Assembly: GCF_018860915.1 (NCBI RefSeq)
Contig: NZ_JAHKQD010000015.1
Location: 1-64,000 of the forward strand
DNA from: Colwellia sp. C2M11
GTDB lineage: Bacteria; Pseudomonadota; Gammaproteobacteria; Enterobacterales; Alteromonadaceae
Length of the DNA: 64,000 nucleotides
Direction of reading: 5' to 3'
Part shown: in pieces, positions 9,821 to 20,159 of the stretch
Layout of the letters: every line of letters starts with the position of its first letter
How positions within the stretch are numbered: the stretch's first letter is position 1
The notes under the pieces: generated by a model
The model's database searches: none
The model's input: the letters and a program-made list of their open reading frames with translations, nothing else
What the model was told of the DNA's origin: nothing
Made by a program: the position numbers and the translations under genes

Positions 9821-11074
9821 TTACGCTATTTTTTTCTGTTGTTCATTTATACTAATAATTAATTGGCATAAAAGCACCAATAACACAGAAGAAAACATTA
9901 ACCCTGCGAAAGGTAACGCACTACCATCATAAAAGTAGGCTAAAATTGGTCCAGCTAAAGCACCAACACCGAAACGCAAAGTGCCTATTACTGCAGTTGC
10001 AGTGCCAGATTGTTCAGGAAACTTAGTAAAAACTAAAGCGTCAGAATTAACAGCAACCATTGAAATACTGCCCATTAACGGCAAGATAGATAACACAGTG
10101 AACACAACAGACATTGATAAAAGGTTTACGATAACCAAGGATGCTGATGAAATCAGCGAGATAATTAAGCCATAACGCAACATTTTTCTTGAGCCTTTAC
10201 GAGAAACTAAACGCGCATTAATAAAATGAGCCGTCATTAGCCCTGCAACGTTAATACCAAATAAAACACTAAAACTTAATTCTGAAACCTTATATACGGT
10301 CAAATATACAAAGGGAATTGCCGTAATATAAGAAAAAAAGGCTAATGAAATCATCATGGAACTAATAATATCTAACCTAGCTTCATGATTAGAGAAGACA
10401 ATTTTATAGCGTTCTAAAAAATTAATTGCTTTAACCTGCTCTACATTGTTTGTGCCCAAGTTAGCATTAGCAGAACTCGGTTTAATTGCATCTGGCAAAT
10501 ACTTCATAGAGAGTACTAAAACAACAACACTGTAAAAAGCCAGCACATAGAAAATTAATTGCCAGCTGTGCGCTACCAATAAGATACTACCGATACTGGG
10601 TGCGATCATTGGCGCTACCATCATTATCATAGATACATACGACAATCCTTTGGCAGTATCTTTTTTATAATATTCTCGTATTGTCCCAGGAATAACAACG
10701 GTTGCTGCACTGCTAATAAACGCTTGTACAAAACGTAATGATAAAAACTGCTCAATATTTAGCGCAAAAGGCAGTAATAAACTTGCCAGTAAAAAACCAC
10801 TGATACCAAAGATCACCATTTTTCTACGTGAATGCTGATCTGCCATTGGACCAAATAAAATCAGCCCCAAAGCATAACCTAATAAGTAAATGCTCAAAGA
10901 GTTTTGTACCATAGGCATATCGGTGGCTAAGTGTTCAGCTAAAACGGGCATTGCCGGCAAATACAGATCAATAGCTAATGGTGATAATGCCATAATTGAT
11001 GCAAGTAAAGGTAAAAGCAATTTAAGTGATATCTGTACTGACTTTTCAGCCTTAAATGTATTTTCGGATTCCAC
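9821..11074 (-). CDS. MFS drug transporter, Bcr/CflA type
   Basis: This is a 12-segment inner-membrane major facilitator that probably exports small toxic molecules with proton antiport. The N-terminal ALSPLAIDLYLPAMP pattern is typical of Bcr/CflA. The loop between segments 2 and 3 reads GPMADQHSRRK, the MFS motif A. The 417-aa length is normal. The start is GTG with AAAGGA about 10 nt upstream. The GTG shares one base with the TAG stop of the MocR-type regulator, so the pump is the second gene of that transcript. Substrate unknown. Confidence 0.88.
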   Translation of the reverse strand: MESENTFKAEKSVQISLKLLLPLLASIMALSPLAIDLYLPAMPVLAEHLATDMPMVQNSLSIYLLGYALGLILFGPMADQHSRRKMVIFGISGFLLASLLLPFALNIEQFLSLRFVQAFISSAATVVIPGTIREYYKKDTAKGLSYVSMIMMVAPMIAPSIGSILLVAHSWQLIFYVLAFYSVVVLVLSMKYLPDAIKPSSANANLGTNNVEQVKAINFLERYKIVFSNHEARLDIISSMMISLAFFSYITAIPFVYLTVYKVSELSFSVLFGINVAGLMTAHFINARLVSRKGSRKMLRYGLIISLISSASLVIVNLLSMSVVFTVLSILPLMGSISMVAVNSDALVFTKFPEQSGTATAVIGTLRFGVGALAGPILAYFYDGSALPFAGLMFSSVLLVLLCQLIISINEQQKKIA

Positions 11075-12603
11075 TAAAACGTGTCCTTTTGATCAATTTT
11101 ATTATTAATATTGTCGTTATGAGAATACTTAAATACTAAACGACCTAACGTTTGGATTGCATTCTCTACTTGTTCATTCCATTGCACACCAAAACTAATA
11201 CGCATGTAATTAGCATACTTGCCTGACATTGAAAATATAACGCCTGGCGCGAAGCTTACACCTTGCTCTATGGCTTCTTGAAAAAACTCACTAGTATTAA
11301 CGTGTGACTGACACCTAAGCCATAATACACTTCCACCTTGAGGTTTAGAAACACACACCTCACTTGGGAAATATTCCGCAATTAAAGCACGCATACGTTC
11401 ACAGTTGTAAATTAGCTTCTTACGCAAAACACTTAAATGACGATCATAATCACCGCTTTGTATATACTCGTTTAAAGTCCATTGTTGTAACATTGGCGTT
11501 GAGCATGATTGTGCTCGTTTGACACGTTTAGCCTGTTCTTCAAACTTACCAGGTAATAACCAACCAATTCTATAACCTGGGGCCGCTGTTTTAGAAAATG
11601 ATGAACACGTCATCACTAGCCCTTTTTCAGAATATAACTGCGCCGGTTTAGGTTTTTTATCTGTAAAGTACAGTTCACTGTATACGTCATCTTCAATTAA
11701 TGGCAAATCATGTTTTTCAAGTAGGCTCACCAGCGCTTGTCGTTGCACATCAGTTTTCATTGAGCCCAAAGGATTATTTATTGCCGAAGAAAATAAACAA
11801 GCTTTAATAGGGTGTTTTTGAATTGCGGTTGTCAGTTCACTTAAGCAAACCCCTTCTTCTGTGCAAGTATAGATTTCTAAAGCCTTCATTCCTAAGGTTT
11901 CAATTAATTCAATTATGCCAAAAAAGCAGGGGGACTCTACCGCAATAACATCCCCTCTTTGTGCAACACATTGTAGTGCAATAGACAATGCTTCTTGCGC
12001 GCCATTCGTGATAACAATTTCATCGGAATTAATAACAATGCCTTGTTCTTGGTAGCGAAAAGCTAACTGCATACGCAATTTAGCATCACCTGTAACAGGG
12101 CCATAGCTCACCGCTTTTTCTGCCACTTTTGATAAAACTGAACGCATTAATCTTGCTAGTGTTTTATCTGGCGGATTGGCTTGGATAGGATTTGATATAC
12201 CTAAAGCAACAGTATTAGGTATATGTACCGCTTCGTACACTTGCTCTATCATATTTCGACACTGAACAGTTGCTGGTGCACAATGAGACCACTTTGTTGG
12301 CATAGGTTTCAATGTTCGCGTTCGCTGTGCCATTAAGTAATAACCTGACTGTGGCCTAGCACAAACACGCCCCTGACGTTCTAATTCAATATAAGCTTGC
12401 TTAACGGTAGGCACACTTATTTCAAATTGACGGCTTAACTTACGTAAACTTGGTAACTTATCTCCTGGCAATAAAACACCTGTTTTTTGTTGGTAATCAA
12501 TAAATTCGATAACTTGTTGATATAAAAAAGCAGGAGAGGTTTTATCAAGTAATTGCATAGTATCAATCTTTAAGTCGAAAAACTGTATAGGTTTCATTTT
12601 CAT
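11074..12603 (-). CDS. MocR-type regulator: GntR winged helix fused to aminotransferase fold
   Basis: Residues about 15-85 form a GntR-type DNA-binding domain (LSRQFEISVPTVKQAYIELERQGRV). Residues about 125-490 are a fold type I aminotransferase domain with the PLP lysine in SSFSKTAAPGYRIGW. Known relatives (PdxR, GabR, TauR) bind PLP and an amino compound and usually control neighbouring genes. Here the partners are the coupled downstream MFS pump and the divergent EamA exporter 105 bp away. Control of amino-acid or amine export is a reasonable inference. Two ATG codons (12603 and 12597) are equally plausible starts; neither has a strong ribosome-binding site. Confidence 0.9.
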   Translation of the reverse strand: MKMKPIQFFDLKIDTMQLLDKTSPAFLYQQVIEFIDYQQKTGVLLPGDKLPSLRKLSRQFEISVPTVKQAYIELERQGRVCARPQSGYYLMAQRTRTLKPMPTKWSHCAPATVQCRNMIEQVYEAVHIPNTVALGISNPIQANPPDKTLARLMRSVLSKVAEKAVSYGPVTGDAKLRMQLAFRYQEQGIVINSDEIVITNGAQEALSIALQCVAQRGDVIAVESPCFFGIIELIETLGMKALEIYTCTEEGVCLSELTTAIQKHPIKACLFSSAINNPLGSMKTDVQRQALVSLLEKHDLPLIEDDVYSELYFTDKKPKPAQLYSEKGLVMTCSSFSKTAAPGYRIGWLLPGKFEEQAKRVKRAQSCSTPMLQQWTLNEYIQSGDYDRHLSVLRKKLIYNCERMRALIAEYFPSEVCVSKPQGGSVLWLRCQSHVNTSEFFQEAIEQGVSFAPGVIFSMSGKYANYMRISFGVQWNEQVENAIQTLGRLVFKYSHNDNINNKIDQKDTF

Positions 12604-12635
12604 TATTTTGTATATGTTATTAAAACAAATAAACT

Positions 12636-12683
12636 CTATACTGTCATTCGCTTTCGAAATTTACCTTTATTTATTTGGTATAG
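12636..12683. promoter_or_regulatory. Dyad in the MocR/EamA divergent promoter region
   Basis: CTATAC at 12636-12641 and GTATAG at 12678-12683 form a 6-bp inverted repeat with 36 bp between the arms, in the shared upstream region of the MocR-type gene and the EamA gene. The right arm contains TGGTAT, the complement of the ATACCA box known for GabR, a relative of this regulator. The match is short and could be chance. Confidence 0.3.
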
Positions 12684-12708
12684 GTATTAAACAAAAAAGA
12701 GATTCAAA

Positions 12709-13623
12709 ATGAATAATAGTTTCCTTTACCTGATTACTGTCCTTATTTGGGGCTCCACTTGGATTGCCATTAATTATCAATTAGGAGATGTTGCTCCTGA
12801 AGCTTCAGTAACTTACCGGTTTGCCATAGCGGCCCTGATTTTATTTACTTTTGCTAAAATAAAGCGTTTACCAATGCGTTTTTCTCTCAAGCAGCACAGC
12901 TTATTTGCAGCCTTTGGTATTTGTTTATTTGGATTAAACTATTTACTACTTTATAACGCGCAGCAGCATATTAACTCGGCATTAACTTGTATTGCCTTTT
13001 CGACATTAATGTTGATGAATATTGTTAATGCCAAGCTATTCTTTAAAACCCCCATCACAAAACAAGTTTACTTTGGTGGTGCTTTTGGTCTATTTGGCAT
13101 CATCACATTATTTTGGCCACAGTTAACCGATATTGAGTTAGGCGTTGCCACGCTATTTGGACTAGGTCTTTGCCTAATGGGAACTTTTTCAGCTTCTATT
13201 GGGAATATGATATCGATTAAGAATCAAAAAAATAATGTACCTATTGTACAAGCAAATGCATGGGGTATGCTTTATGGCGCTATTTTTACTAGCCTAGCGG
13301 TTATTATACAAGGTAAGCAGTTTACCTTTTCATTTGAGCCAGCTTATTTAACATCGTTAATTTACTTATCGCTTTTTGGATCTGTTATCGCTTTTGGCTG
13401 CTATTTAAGTTTAATGACGCGTATTGGGTCACATAAAACCTCTTATGCAAATATCATTTTTCCCGCTATAGCGGTATTTATTTCAACGGTTGTCGAAGGT
13501 TTTGCTTGGAGTGAATATACAGTAATTGGTTTAAGCTCTGTTTTACTTGGTAACCTAATCGTATTAACTAAAACATCGACATTACAGCGATTATTTAGTA
13601 CTAAAGCAGCAGCAAAGGCTTAA
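12709..13623 (+). CDS. EamA/DMT-family inner-membrane exporter
   Basis: This is a drug/metabolite transporter of the ten-helix type, with two EamA repeats of about 140 residues (1-140 and 147-290). It begins with the usual LITVLIWGSTWIAI. Length 304 aa is standard. Relatives export amino acids, purines or related metabolites. It is divergent from the MocR-type regulator, the usual arrangement for its target gene. A strong terminator follows 48 bp after the stop. Confidence 0.88.
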   Translation: MNNSFLYLITVLIWGSTWIAINYQLGDVAPEASVTYRFAIAALILFTFAKIKRLPMRFSLKQHSLFAAFGICLFGLNYLLLYNAQQHINSALTCIAFSTLMLMNIVNAKLFFKTPITKQVYFGGAFGLFGIITLFWPQLTDIELGVATLFGLGLCLMGTFSASIGNMISIKNQKNNVPIVQANAWGMLYGAIFTSLAVIIQGKQFTFSFEPAYLTSLIYLSLFGSVIAFGCYLSLMTRIGSHKTSYANIIFPAIAVFISTVVEGFAWSEYTVIGLSSVLLGNLIVLTKTSTLQRLFSTKAAAKA

Positions 13624-13671
13624 TGCTGACGGCATATTTACTCAATATATGAGGTATTTGCCAATAGCACA

Positions 13672-13707
13672 CGGCATAGCAGCTCCTTCCTGCTATGCCG
13701 TTTTTTT
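13672..13707 (+). terminator. Strong rho-independent terminator after the EamA gene
   Basis: A perfect 11-bp stem (CGGCATAGCAG at 13672-13682, CTGCTATGCCG at 13690-13700) with a 7-nt loop is followed directly by seven T residues. It is the best intrinsic terminator in the window. Confidence 0.92.
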
Positions 13708-13760
13708 ATATCAACAATTTAACGAGTAACACTTAATATAAGCTGATTAACGTTAACCAA

Positions 13761-16247
13761 TTAATTACCAATAGGTGACCCAGGTGGCATAGTAATTTCT
13801 GTAGGAATAACCACTCGCTTTCCTTCACTTAAACTAAAATCTATCTGTTGCTCAAGTAATTTAAAGTGTGTTGCTAACTTTTTATAATGGCGATCATCAT
13901 TATTATCGTCTAACCAATTTTCAATGTTTTTTAAACTCGCGAGCGTTGCACTACGCACTTCAGGGACTGATGTTGGCGAATGCCATAATTCAAGCAGTTG
14001 TTCAATAACTTGTTGATTCACCCGCTGCTGTACTAATAACGCCAAACCACTTTCTGGACGTTGCTTTATTGTTTTATCAATAAGTTGTGAAATCAACACC
14101 TCAACAGAAAAAGCGCTCTTTTGCCTTTTACCTTTTTTACTATCAGTAAAATATAAGCTTTCTTGCTGCGCTAAGCGCGCTAGTCGCTCAGCGTTTAATA
14201 ATAATGTTATGGTATGTTTAGCGCTAGCTTGGGCCGCCGAAACTGGGTCAAATGTAATTCCTGTTTGTGAGTTAAAGCTTTCACGGTTACGATAATAACC
14301 ATAAGCTTTTGGTGGTATCAATTGAATTATACTTGCCGGCATAGTCAAAAAGTCAGTACTTAGTGTTGCTAATAATGATGACAAAGCTTGTTGCTGCATT
14401 TCGGCAGAAACAGTAACAAGTCCCTGTTGCTCAGTAACTTTTTGAGTATCATTTTTAAGCTCATAAGAATAGTTTGAACCCGCTATTAATTTAACGGCAG
14501 CCTCAACTTGATAACGATGAAAATTATAAATAGGCACTAAGGTTTGCTCTAATTCAGACAAAGGTGTTCCAACAGCAATGGAATTTAAACCAAAATCTGA
14601 CAATGCTTTTTTACGTACTTGTATAACTCGCGTTAATTCAATCGCAGCATTATTGCCGTTATCCCACAAATGACCTGTACTTTGAGTACTTGACGACGAA
14701 CGAGCGTCAGGATCTGAAGCATATAAAAGCCCTTGTGCTTGTGTGTCAGCAACCAATGCTAATAACTGCTCTGGCTCATTTTGATAATCGCCATAGCCAT
14801 AAGCGATAACGTACTTATCCCATAAGCCAATATTTTCTTTATATGCATCAGATAAATCAATTTCGCCATGCTCATCAAGTGTTATATAAGGATGAGGGTA
14901 ATCCATGACTGATGCTCTATCATTAACACTGGCAGCAAAATTATGCGCAATGCCTAATGTATGTCCAACTTCATGTGCTGAAAGCTGTCTAATACGGGCT
15001 AAAGCCATATTTTTCATCGCACTTGTATCTGTATCTTTAGCAGTAAATGGCGATGTTAAACCTAACGCTATTAAATAGTCTTGACGTACACGCAAAGAGC
15101 CAAGTGTCACATGGCCTTTAATTATTTCTCCTGTACGAGGATCAATAACAGAGGCGCCATATGACCAACCTCGCGTTGCCCTATGTACCCACTGAATAAC
15201 GTTGTAACGTACATCCATTGGGTCTGCATCAGCAGGCAGCATTTTCACTTGAAAAGCATCCTTATAGCCAATACTTTCAAATGCCTGATCCCACCACATA
15301 GCACCATCAATAAGCGCGGTACGTATTGGTTCAGGAACACCAGAATCTAGATAATAAACAATAGGCTCAACCGCGACACTGTTGCCAGTTGTAGCACTAT
15401 ATTTCTTAGCTAAACGATGACGAGGAATTAAGCGTTTGATTAACGGCTCATCTATTTCACTGGCATAATCGGCATAAGCTATCGACCAAAACCCACTAAA
15501 AGGATGAAATGCTCTTGTTTGATAATTATCGTCAGGTAATTTAATCAAAGAATGATGTAAATGCACAGTAACCGAACTTGAGTCAGGTGTCACAGATTTT
15601 AAATGACTACCAGCGCCAGAGCCTGTAAAAGTAACCATAGCTTCAAGCTCTGTATTTTCAGGAAAGGCTTTAGTGCGCTTTGCATATAAAGCACTGCGAC
15701 TGTTGTCAACCTTGAAATTCCCCTGTTTTTTATCCTTTAATATTTGGCTAATATTATGAATATCTGATAATAAAAAAGGGGTGTAATCAATTAATACTTT
15801 TTGAGTGTTTTTCCTCGTATCAACCGTTTCATTTACGACGGTAAAGCCCCAAATAATCGAGCTAGCAAAAGCTTCATCTATTGATTTTTTTTCTAATAAA
15901 TTATCTGAATCGGCACGATAATAAGTATTCAACTGTTTTAAAAAGACTTTATTACCTACCCGTTCAAACTTCACTAAACGTGTGTCGCCAAGTTGGCCAC
16001 GATCTAAACCGATATCATTTGAACCAATCCCATGAGGTAAACTCGATTGAAATAAAAATTCTTGGCCAAAATTATCAATTTGAAGATAAACCTTTCCTTC
16101 CTTTTTATCATGATAAAATGAAAAATATCCTTGTTGGGCTATTTTACCTTTTGTAAACTCAGCAAAACTTACAGTGGCTTTTTCAGCGAAACTCATTGTT
16201 GAAGTAACACAAAATAATATAAATAATAGTCGATTGATATAATTCAT
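13761..16247 (-). CDS. Secreted zinc metalloprotease, DUF5117/DUF5118 type
   Basis: A signal peptide is visible (residues 1-21, ending SFAEKA). The metzincin-like zinc motif HEVGHTLGIAH is at residues 425-435, with a downstream Met turn candidate (ASVMDYPHP). The N-terminal half (about 25-290) resembles the DUF5117 region of these large proteases and the C-terminal half is helical, like the associated DUF4953 region. It is likely a periplasmic or exported peptidase of unknown substrate. It lies alone, convergent with the EamA gene and divergent from fbp. The 828-aa length is typical. Domain names are from memory of the family. Confidence 0.85.
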   Translation of the reverse strand: MNYINRLLFILFCVTSTMSFAEKATVSFAEFTKGKIAQQGYFSFYHDKKEGKVYLQIDNFGQEFLFQSSLPHGIGSNDIGLDRGQLGDTRLVKFERVGNKVFLKQLNTYYRADSDNLLEKKSIDEAFASSIIWGFTVVNETVDTRKNTQKVLIDYTPFLLSDIHNISQILKDKKQGNFKVDNSRSALYAKRTKAFPENTELEAMVTFTGSGAGSHLKSVTPDSSSVTVHLHHSLIKLPDDNYQTRAFHPFSGFWSIAYADYASEIDEPLIKRLIPRHRLAKKYSATTGNSVAVEPIVYYLDSGVPEPIRTALIDGAMWWDQAFESIGYKDAFQVKMLPADADPMDVRYNVIQWVHRATRGWSYGASVIDPRTGEIIKGHVTLGSLRVRQDYLIALGLTSPFTAKDTDTSAMKNMALARIRQLSAHEVGHTLGIAHNFAASVNDRASVMDYPHPYITLDEHGEIDLSDAYKENIGLWDKYVIAYGYGDYQNEPEQLLALVADTQAQGLLYASDPDARSSSSTQSTGHLWDNGNNAAIELTRVIQVRKKALSDFGLNSIAVGTPLSELEQTLVPIYNFHRYQVEAAVKLIAGSNYSYELKNDTQKVTEQQGLVTVSAEMQQQALSSLLATLSTDFLTMPASIIQLIPPKAYGYYRNRESFNSQTGITFDPVSAAQASAKHTITLLLNAERLARLAQQESLYFTDSKKGKRQKSAFSVEVLISQLIDKTIKQRPESGLALLVQQRVNQQVIEQLLELWHSPTSVPEVRSATLASLKNIENWLDDNNDDRHYKKLATHFKLLEQQIDFSLSEGKRVVIPTEITMPPGSPIGN

Positions 16248-16477
16248 TTTTTTCCTTATTAATTAAACTAAATTAAAATGATTAATGGGTAGTATCTCAA
16301 TAAAAATAAGTTTAAACCTTAGAAAGCAAAGTTAAACTTGTTATAATCAAGAGGAAAGCAAAATACATAATTAAAAAATTACTATCAACTTTCAAAAAAT
16401 AGACTGCTATTAACAAGAATGCACCCTCATTAATAGCCATTGTAAAGTATACAACTTTAACGCTATAAGGTAACCCA

Positions 16478-17446
16478 ATGCAACGACTCTCCCCTGCTCT
16501 ACGCCAAGACAATGTTCCTGAAGATCTTATTTCACTGATAAAAACTATTTTAGCTGCAACTAAAGAAATTTCATTTCGTGTTAGCCAAGCTCATTTAGGA
16601 GGCTTAATGGGTTCTACACTCGATGAAAATATTCAAGGCGAAATACAGAAGAAATTAGACGTAGTTGCCAATGAATTATTTAAAGATATTGTTCTTGAAT
16701 CAGGTTTTGTTAAAGCTATTTCATCAGAAGAAGAAGACACTTCTGTTGCAGGTAACCCTGTCGGTAAATATCTTGTTTCTTTTGACCCGTTAGACGGTAG
16801 CTCAAATATTGATATCAATTCACTAATTGGTACAATTTTTTCTATCCATAAAGCGCCTGAAGATATGGACCCAAGCAATCCTGATATGTTCAAACAATCA
16901 GGCGATCATCAAGTTTGTGCTGGTTATGTTTTATATGGCCCTGCTACGCTGTTAGTAATGACAACGGGTAAAGGTACACATTTCTACGTACTTGATAGAA
17001 CCCATGGCGGATACCTATTAGTTCACCGAAATGTACAAGTACCTACTGATACTCAAGAGTTTGCTATCAATATGTCGAATCAACGATTCTGGCAAGAACC
17101 AATGAAAAACTACATTAAAGACTTAATTGACGGTGACACGGGGCCGCGTGGTAAAAATTTCAACATGCGTTGGATTGCCGCTATGGTCGGTGATATTCAC
17201 CGTGTATTATGTCGTGGAGGTCTATTCACTTACCCTACTGATAGTAAAAACCCTGAGCAACCAAATAAACTACGTTTGATGTATGAAGCTAATCCAATGT
17301 CTTTTCTTATTGAACAAGCTGGCGGCTTAGCCATGACCAGTCAAGGTCGAATTATGGATATTGAACCTACCAGTATTCATCAGCGTGTTGAAGTTATCAT
17401 GGGATCTAAAAACGAAGTAGAAGCTTGTTTGGCTTATTATAAATAG
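16478..17446 (+). CDS. fbp: Fructose-1,6-bisphosphatase class 1
   Basis: This cytoplasmic gluconeogenic enzyme hydrolyses fructose-1,6-bisphosphate to fructose-6-phosphate. The metal-binding motifs are SEEED (residues 83-87) and DPLDGSSN (103-110). The substrate-loop region ([14 protein letters not shown]) and the C-terminal [14 protein letters not shown] are also present. Length 322 aa fits. AAGG precedes the ATG by a short distance. The gene is monocistronic and divergent from the metalloprotease gene, which leaves about 230 bp of shared upstream DNA. Confidence 0.98.
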   Translation: MQRLSPALRQDNVPEDLISLIKTILAATKEISFRVSQAHLGGLMGSTLDENIQGEIQKKLDVVANELFKDIVLESGFVKAISSEEEDTSVAGNPVGKYLVSFDPLDGSSNIDINSLIGTIFSIHKAPEDMDPSNPDMFKQSGDHQVCAGYVLYGPATLLVMTTGKGTHFYVLDRTHGGYLLVHRNVQVPTDTQEFAINMSNQRFWQEPMKNYIKDLIDGDTGPRGKNFNMRWIAAMVGDIHRVLCRGGLFTYPTDSKNPEQPNKLRLMYEANPMSFLIEQAGGLAMTSQGRIMDIEPTSIHQRVEVIMGSKNEVEACLAYYK

Positions 17447-17799
17447 TTAAATATCTTATTAAGCTTCTGAACAAGCACCATGATAGTGTGCTTGTTCAAC
17501 TCCCTACAAAAATAAAATAACACTCGTGTTATATCCCCGATAAAATAATGACTATCAACCAACTGAATATTACTTATACAAACCTATTAAACCTAATATT
17601 TAAGCGTGAAAATAATATATAACACAGTTTAAATCGCCTTATAAAGCTACCTACAGAGTAACTAGCATAAATTACAAATTATGTACCAAGCTCATTTAGC
17701 ATATAGCAAACTTTAATCACAAATAGCGTTAAACTATATCCTGCCAACATTTTTCTTGATAAAATATTACTAATATTATTTTTCATCCGAGATTATTTC
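17447..17799. other. Intergenic region between fbp and ppaC
   Basis: This 353-bp stretch contains the hairpin listed separately near its left end. The rest is AT-rich sequence without a convincing ORF, RNA gene or clear operator. The ppaC promoter must lie in its right part. Confidence 0.5.
17468..17498 (+). terminator. Hairpin after fbp
   Basis: A perfect 11-bp stem (TGAACAAGCAC at 17468-17478, GTGCTTGTTCA at 17488-17498) with a 9-nt loop lies 21 bp past the fbp stop. The following sequence is A-rich rather than T-rich, so termination may be weak or the stem may protect the 3' end. Confidence 0.5.
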
Positions 17800-18720
17800 A
17801 TGCCAAATTATGTTGTTGGTCACAAGATACCTGACTCAGACTCTATCTGCTCAGCCATCGCTTTATCCTATTTAAAAACGACTTTAGGAGAGGAAACTGT
17901 TCCTGCTCGTTTAGGTGAGCTTACACCAGAAACCTTATTTATTTTAGATAAGTTCGGTTTTGAACAACCAGAGCTTAAAACAAGTTACGCTGGTGAAAAC
18001 ATATATATTGTTGATCACTCTGAACGTACACAAGGGCCAGATGATATTGATGAAGCTACTATTTTAGGTATTATTGATCATCACAAACTAGGTGACATTA
18101 CTACTTCAACACCATTAGAAATTTGGGTGCGTCCTGTAGGCTGTACTAACACTATTATTAAAATGATGTACGATTTTCACGGTGTAGAAATTCCTAAAAA
18201 TATCGCCGGTGCTATGATGTGTGCCATTTTAAGTGATACGGTTATTTTTAAATCTCCTACTTGTACTACCGCTGATATTAAGTGTGTTGAAGCCTTAGCT
18301 AAAATTGCGGGTATTGACAATCCAACAGATGTAGGCATGGAAATGTTTAAAGTAAAATCAGCTGTTGATGGAACACCGGTACGAGATCTTGTATTACGTG
18401 ATTTCAAAGATTTCAACATGAATGATAACCTTGTTGGTATTGGCCAATTAGAAGTCATTGATTTAGCTATTTTTGATGATATGAAAGCTGATTTAGAAGC
18501 GGATATTGCTAAGCTTAAAGCTGAAGGTAATCGCCATACTGTTATGCTTTTATTAACAGATATAATGAAAGAAGGCTCAGAGTTACTAGTTATTAGTGAC
18601 AATGAAAATTTAGCCGAAGCTGCTTTTGGTAAAGCAACTACCGATGGCAAAGTATGGCTTGACGGCGTACTCAGTCGTAAGAAACAAGTTGTACCACCTT
18701 TACAAGATGTTTTTGCTTAA
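17800..18720 (+). CDS. ppaC: Manganese-dependent (family II) inorganic pyrophosphatase
   Basis: This cytoplasmic DHH-family enzyme hydrolyses pyrophosphate to phosphate, driving biosynthetic reactions. The metal ligands are visible in VVGHKIPDSDS (His8, Asp12, Asp14) and in the DHH triad (93-95) of IIDHHKLGD. The C-terminal DHHA2 domain ends with the substrate-binding SRKKQ. Length 306 aa is normal. Family II enzymes occur in Vibrio, Shewanella and Colwellia-like bacteria, often beside a family I enzyme. A terminator follows within 40 bp. Confidence 0.97.
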   Translation: MPNYVVGHKIPDSDSICSAIALSYLKTTLGEETVPARLGELTPETLFILDKFGFEQPELKTSYAGENIYIVDHSERTQGPDDIDEATILGIIDHHKLGDITTSTPLEIWVRPVGCTNTIIKMMYDFHGVEIPKNIAGAMMCAILSDTVIFKSPTCTTADIKCVEALAKIAGIDNPTDVGMEMFKVKSAVDGTPVRDLVLRDFKDFNMNDNLVGIGQLEVIDLAIFDDMKADLEADIAKLKAEGNRHTVMLLLTDIMKEGSELLVISDNENLAEAAFGKATTDGKVWLDGVLSRKKQVVPPLQDVFA

Positions 18721-18755
18721 TCGCTAATTTCAACTAATTAAATTATTTGAAATAC

Positions 18756-18783
18756 AAAAAAACCAGCAGTTGCTGGTTTTTTT
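18756..18783 (+). terminator. Rho-independent terminator after ppaC
   Basis: AACCAGCA (18761-18768) and TGCTGGTT (18771-18778) form a stem flanked by an A-run upstream and a T-run downstream (18777-18783), so the stem can extend through A-T pairs. Confidence 0.9.
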
Positions 18784-18839
18784 ATATCTAATCATTAAAG
18801 GTTGAGTCTTTATTATCAAAGGTAATAAGTATTTATACC

Positions 18840-18952
18840 AGGCGAAAGCACAGAGTTGACGCTAGTCATTACTCTATACATTCGATACTTCGCCTTTCAG
18901 GTTATCCTTCGGGTGTTCATATTATTACCCGAAGAATTTGTGAGTACTTTCA
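18840..18952. repeat. Nested inverted repeats between ppaC and fadA
   Basis: AGGCGAA (18840-18846) pairs with TTCGCCT (18889-18895), and CTTCGGGT (18907-18914) pairs with ACCCGAAG (18927-18934). The right end (AAGAATTTGTGAGTACTTT) resembles AAGAATTTATAAGTACTTT near 59219-59237. This may be a dispersed intergenic element or 3' structures of fadA. No T-run follows the stems on either strand. Confidence 0.35.
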
Positions 18953-18983
18953 ATACAATTAATAAAGGGTTTCAACAAAAATA

Positions 18984-20159
<1,176 letters not shown>

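Noticed and set aside
16312..16439. Hydrophobic ORF on the minus strand between the metalloprotease and fbp
   Set aside because: The reading frame is open for about 42 codons from an internal ATG, but has no ribosome-binding site. AT-rich DNA easily yields hydrophobic frames, and it lies in the fbp promoter.
18177..18650. Long 157-codon frame opposite ppaC
   Set aside because: It is the antisense shadow of a well-supported gene and shows a Ser/Ile/Lys-rich composition typical of such shadows.
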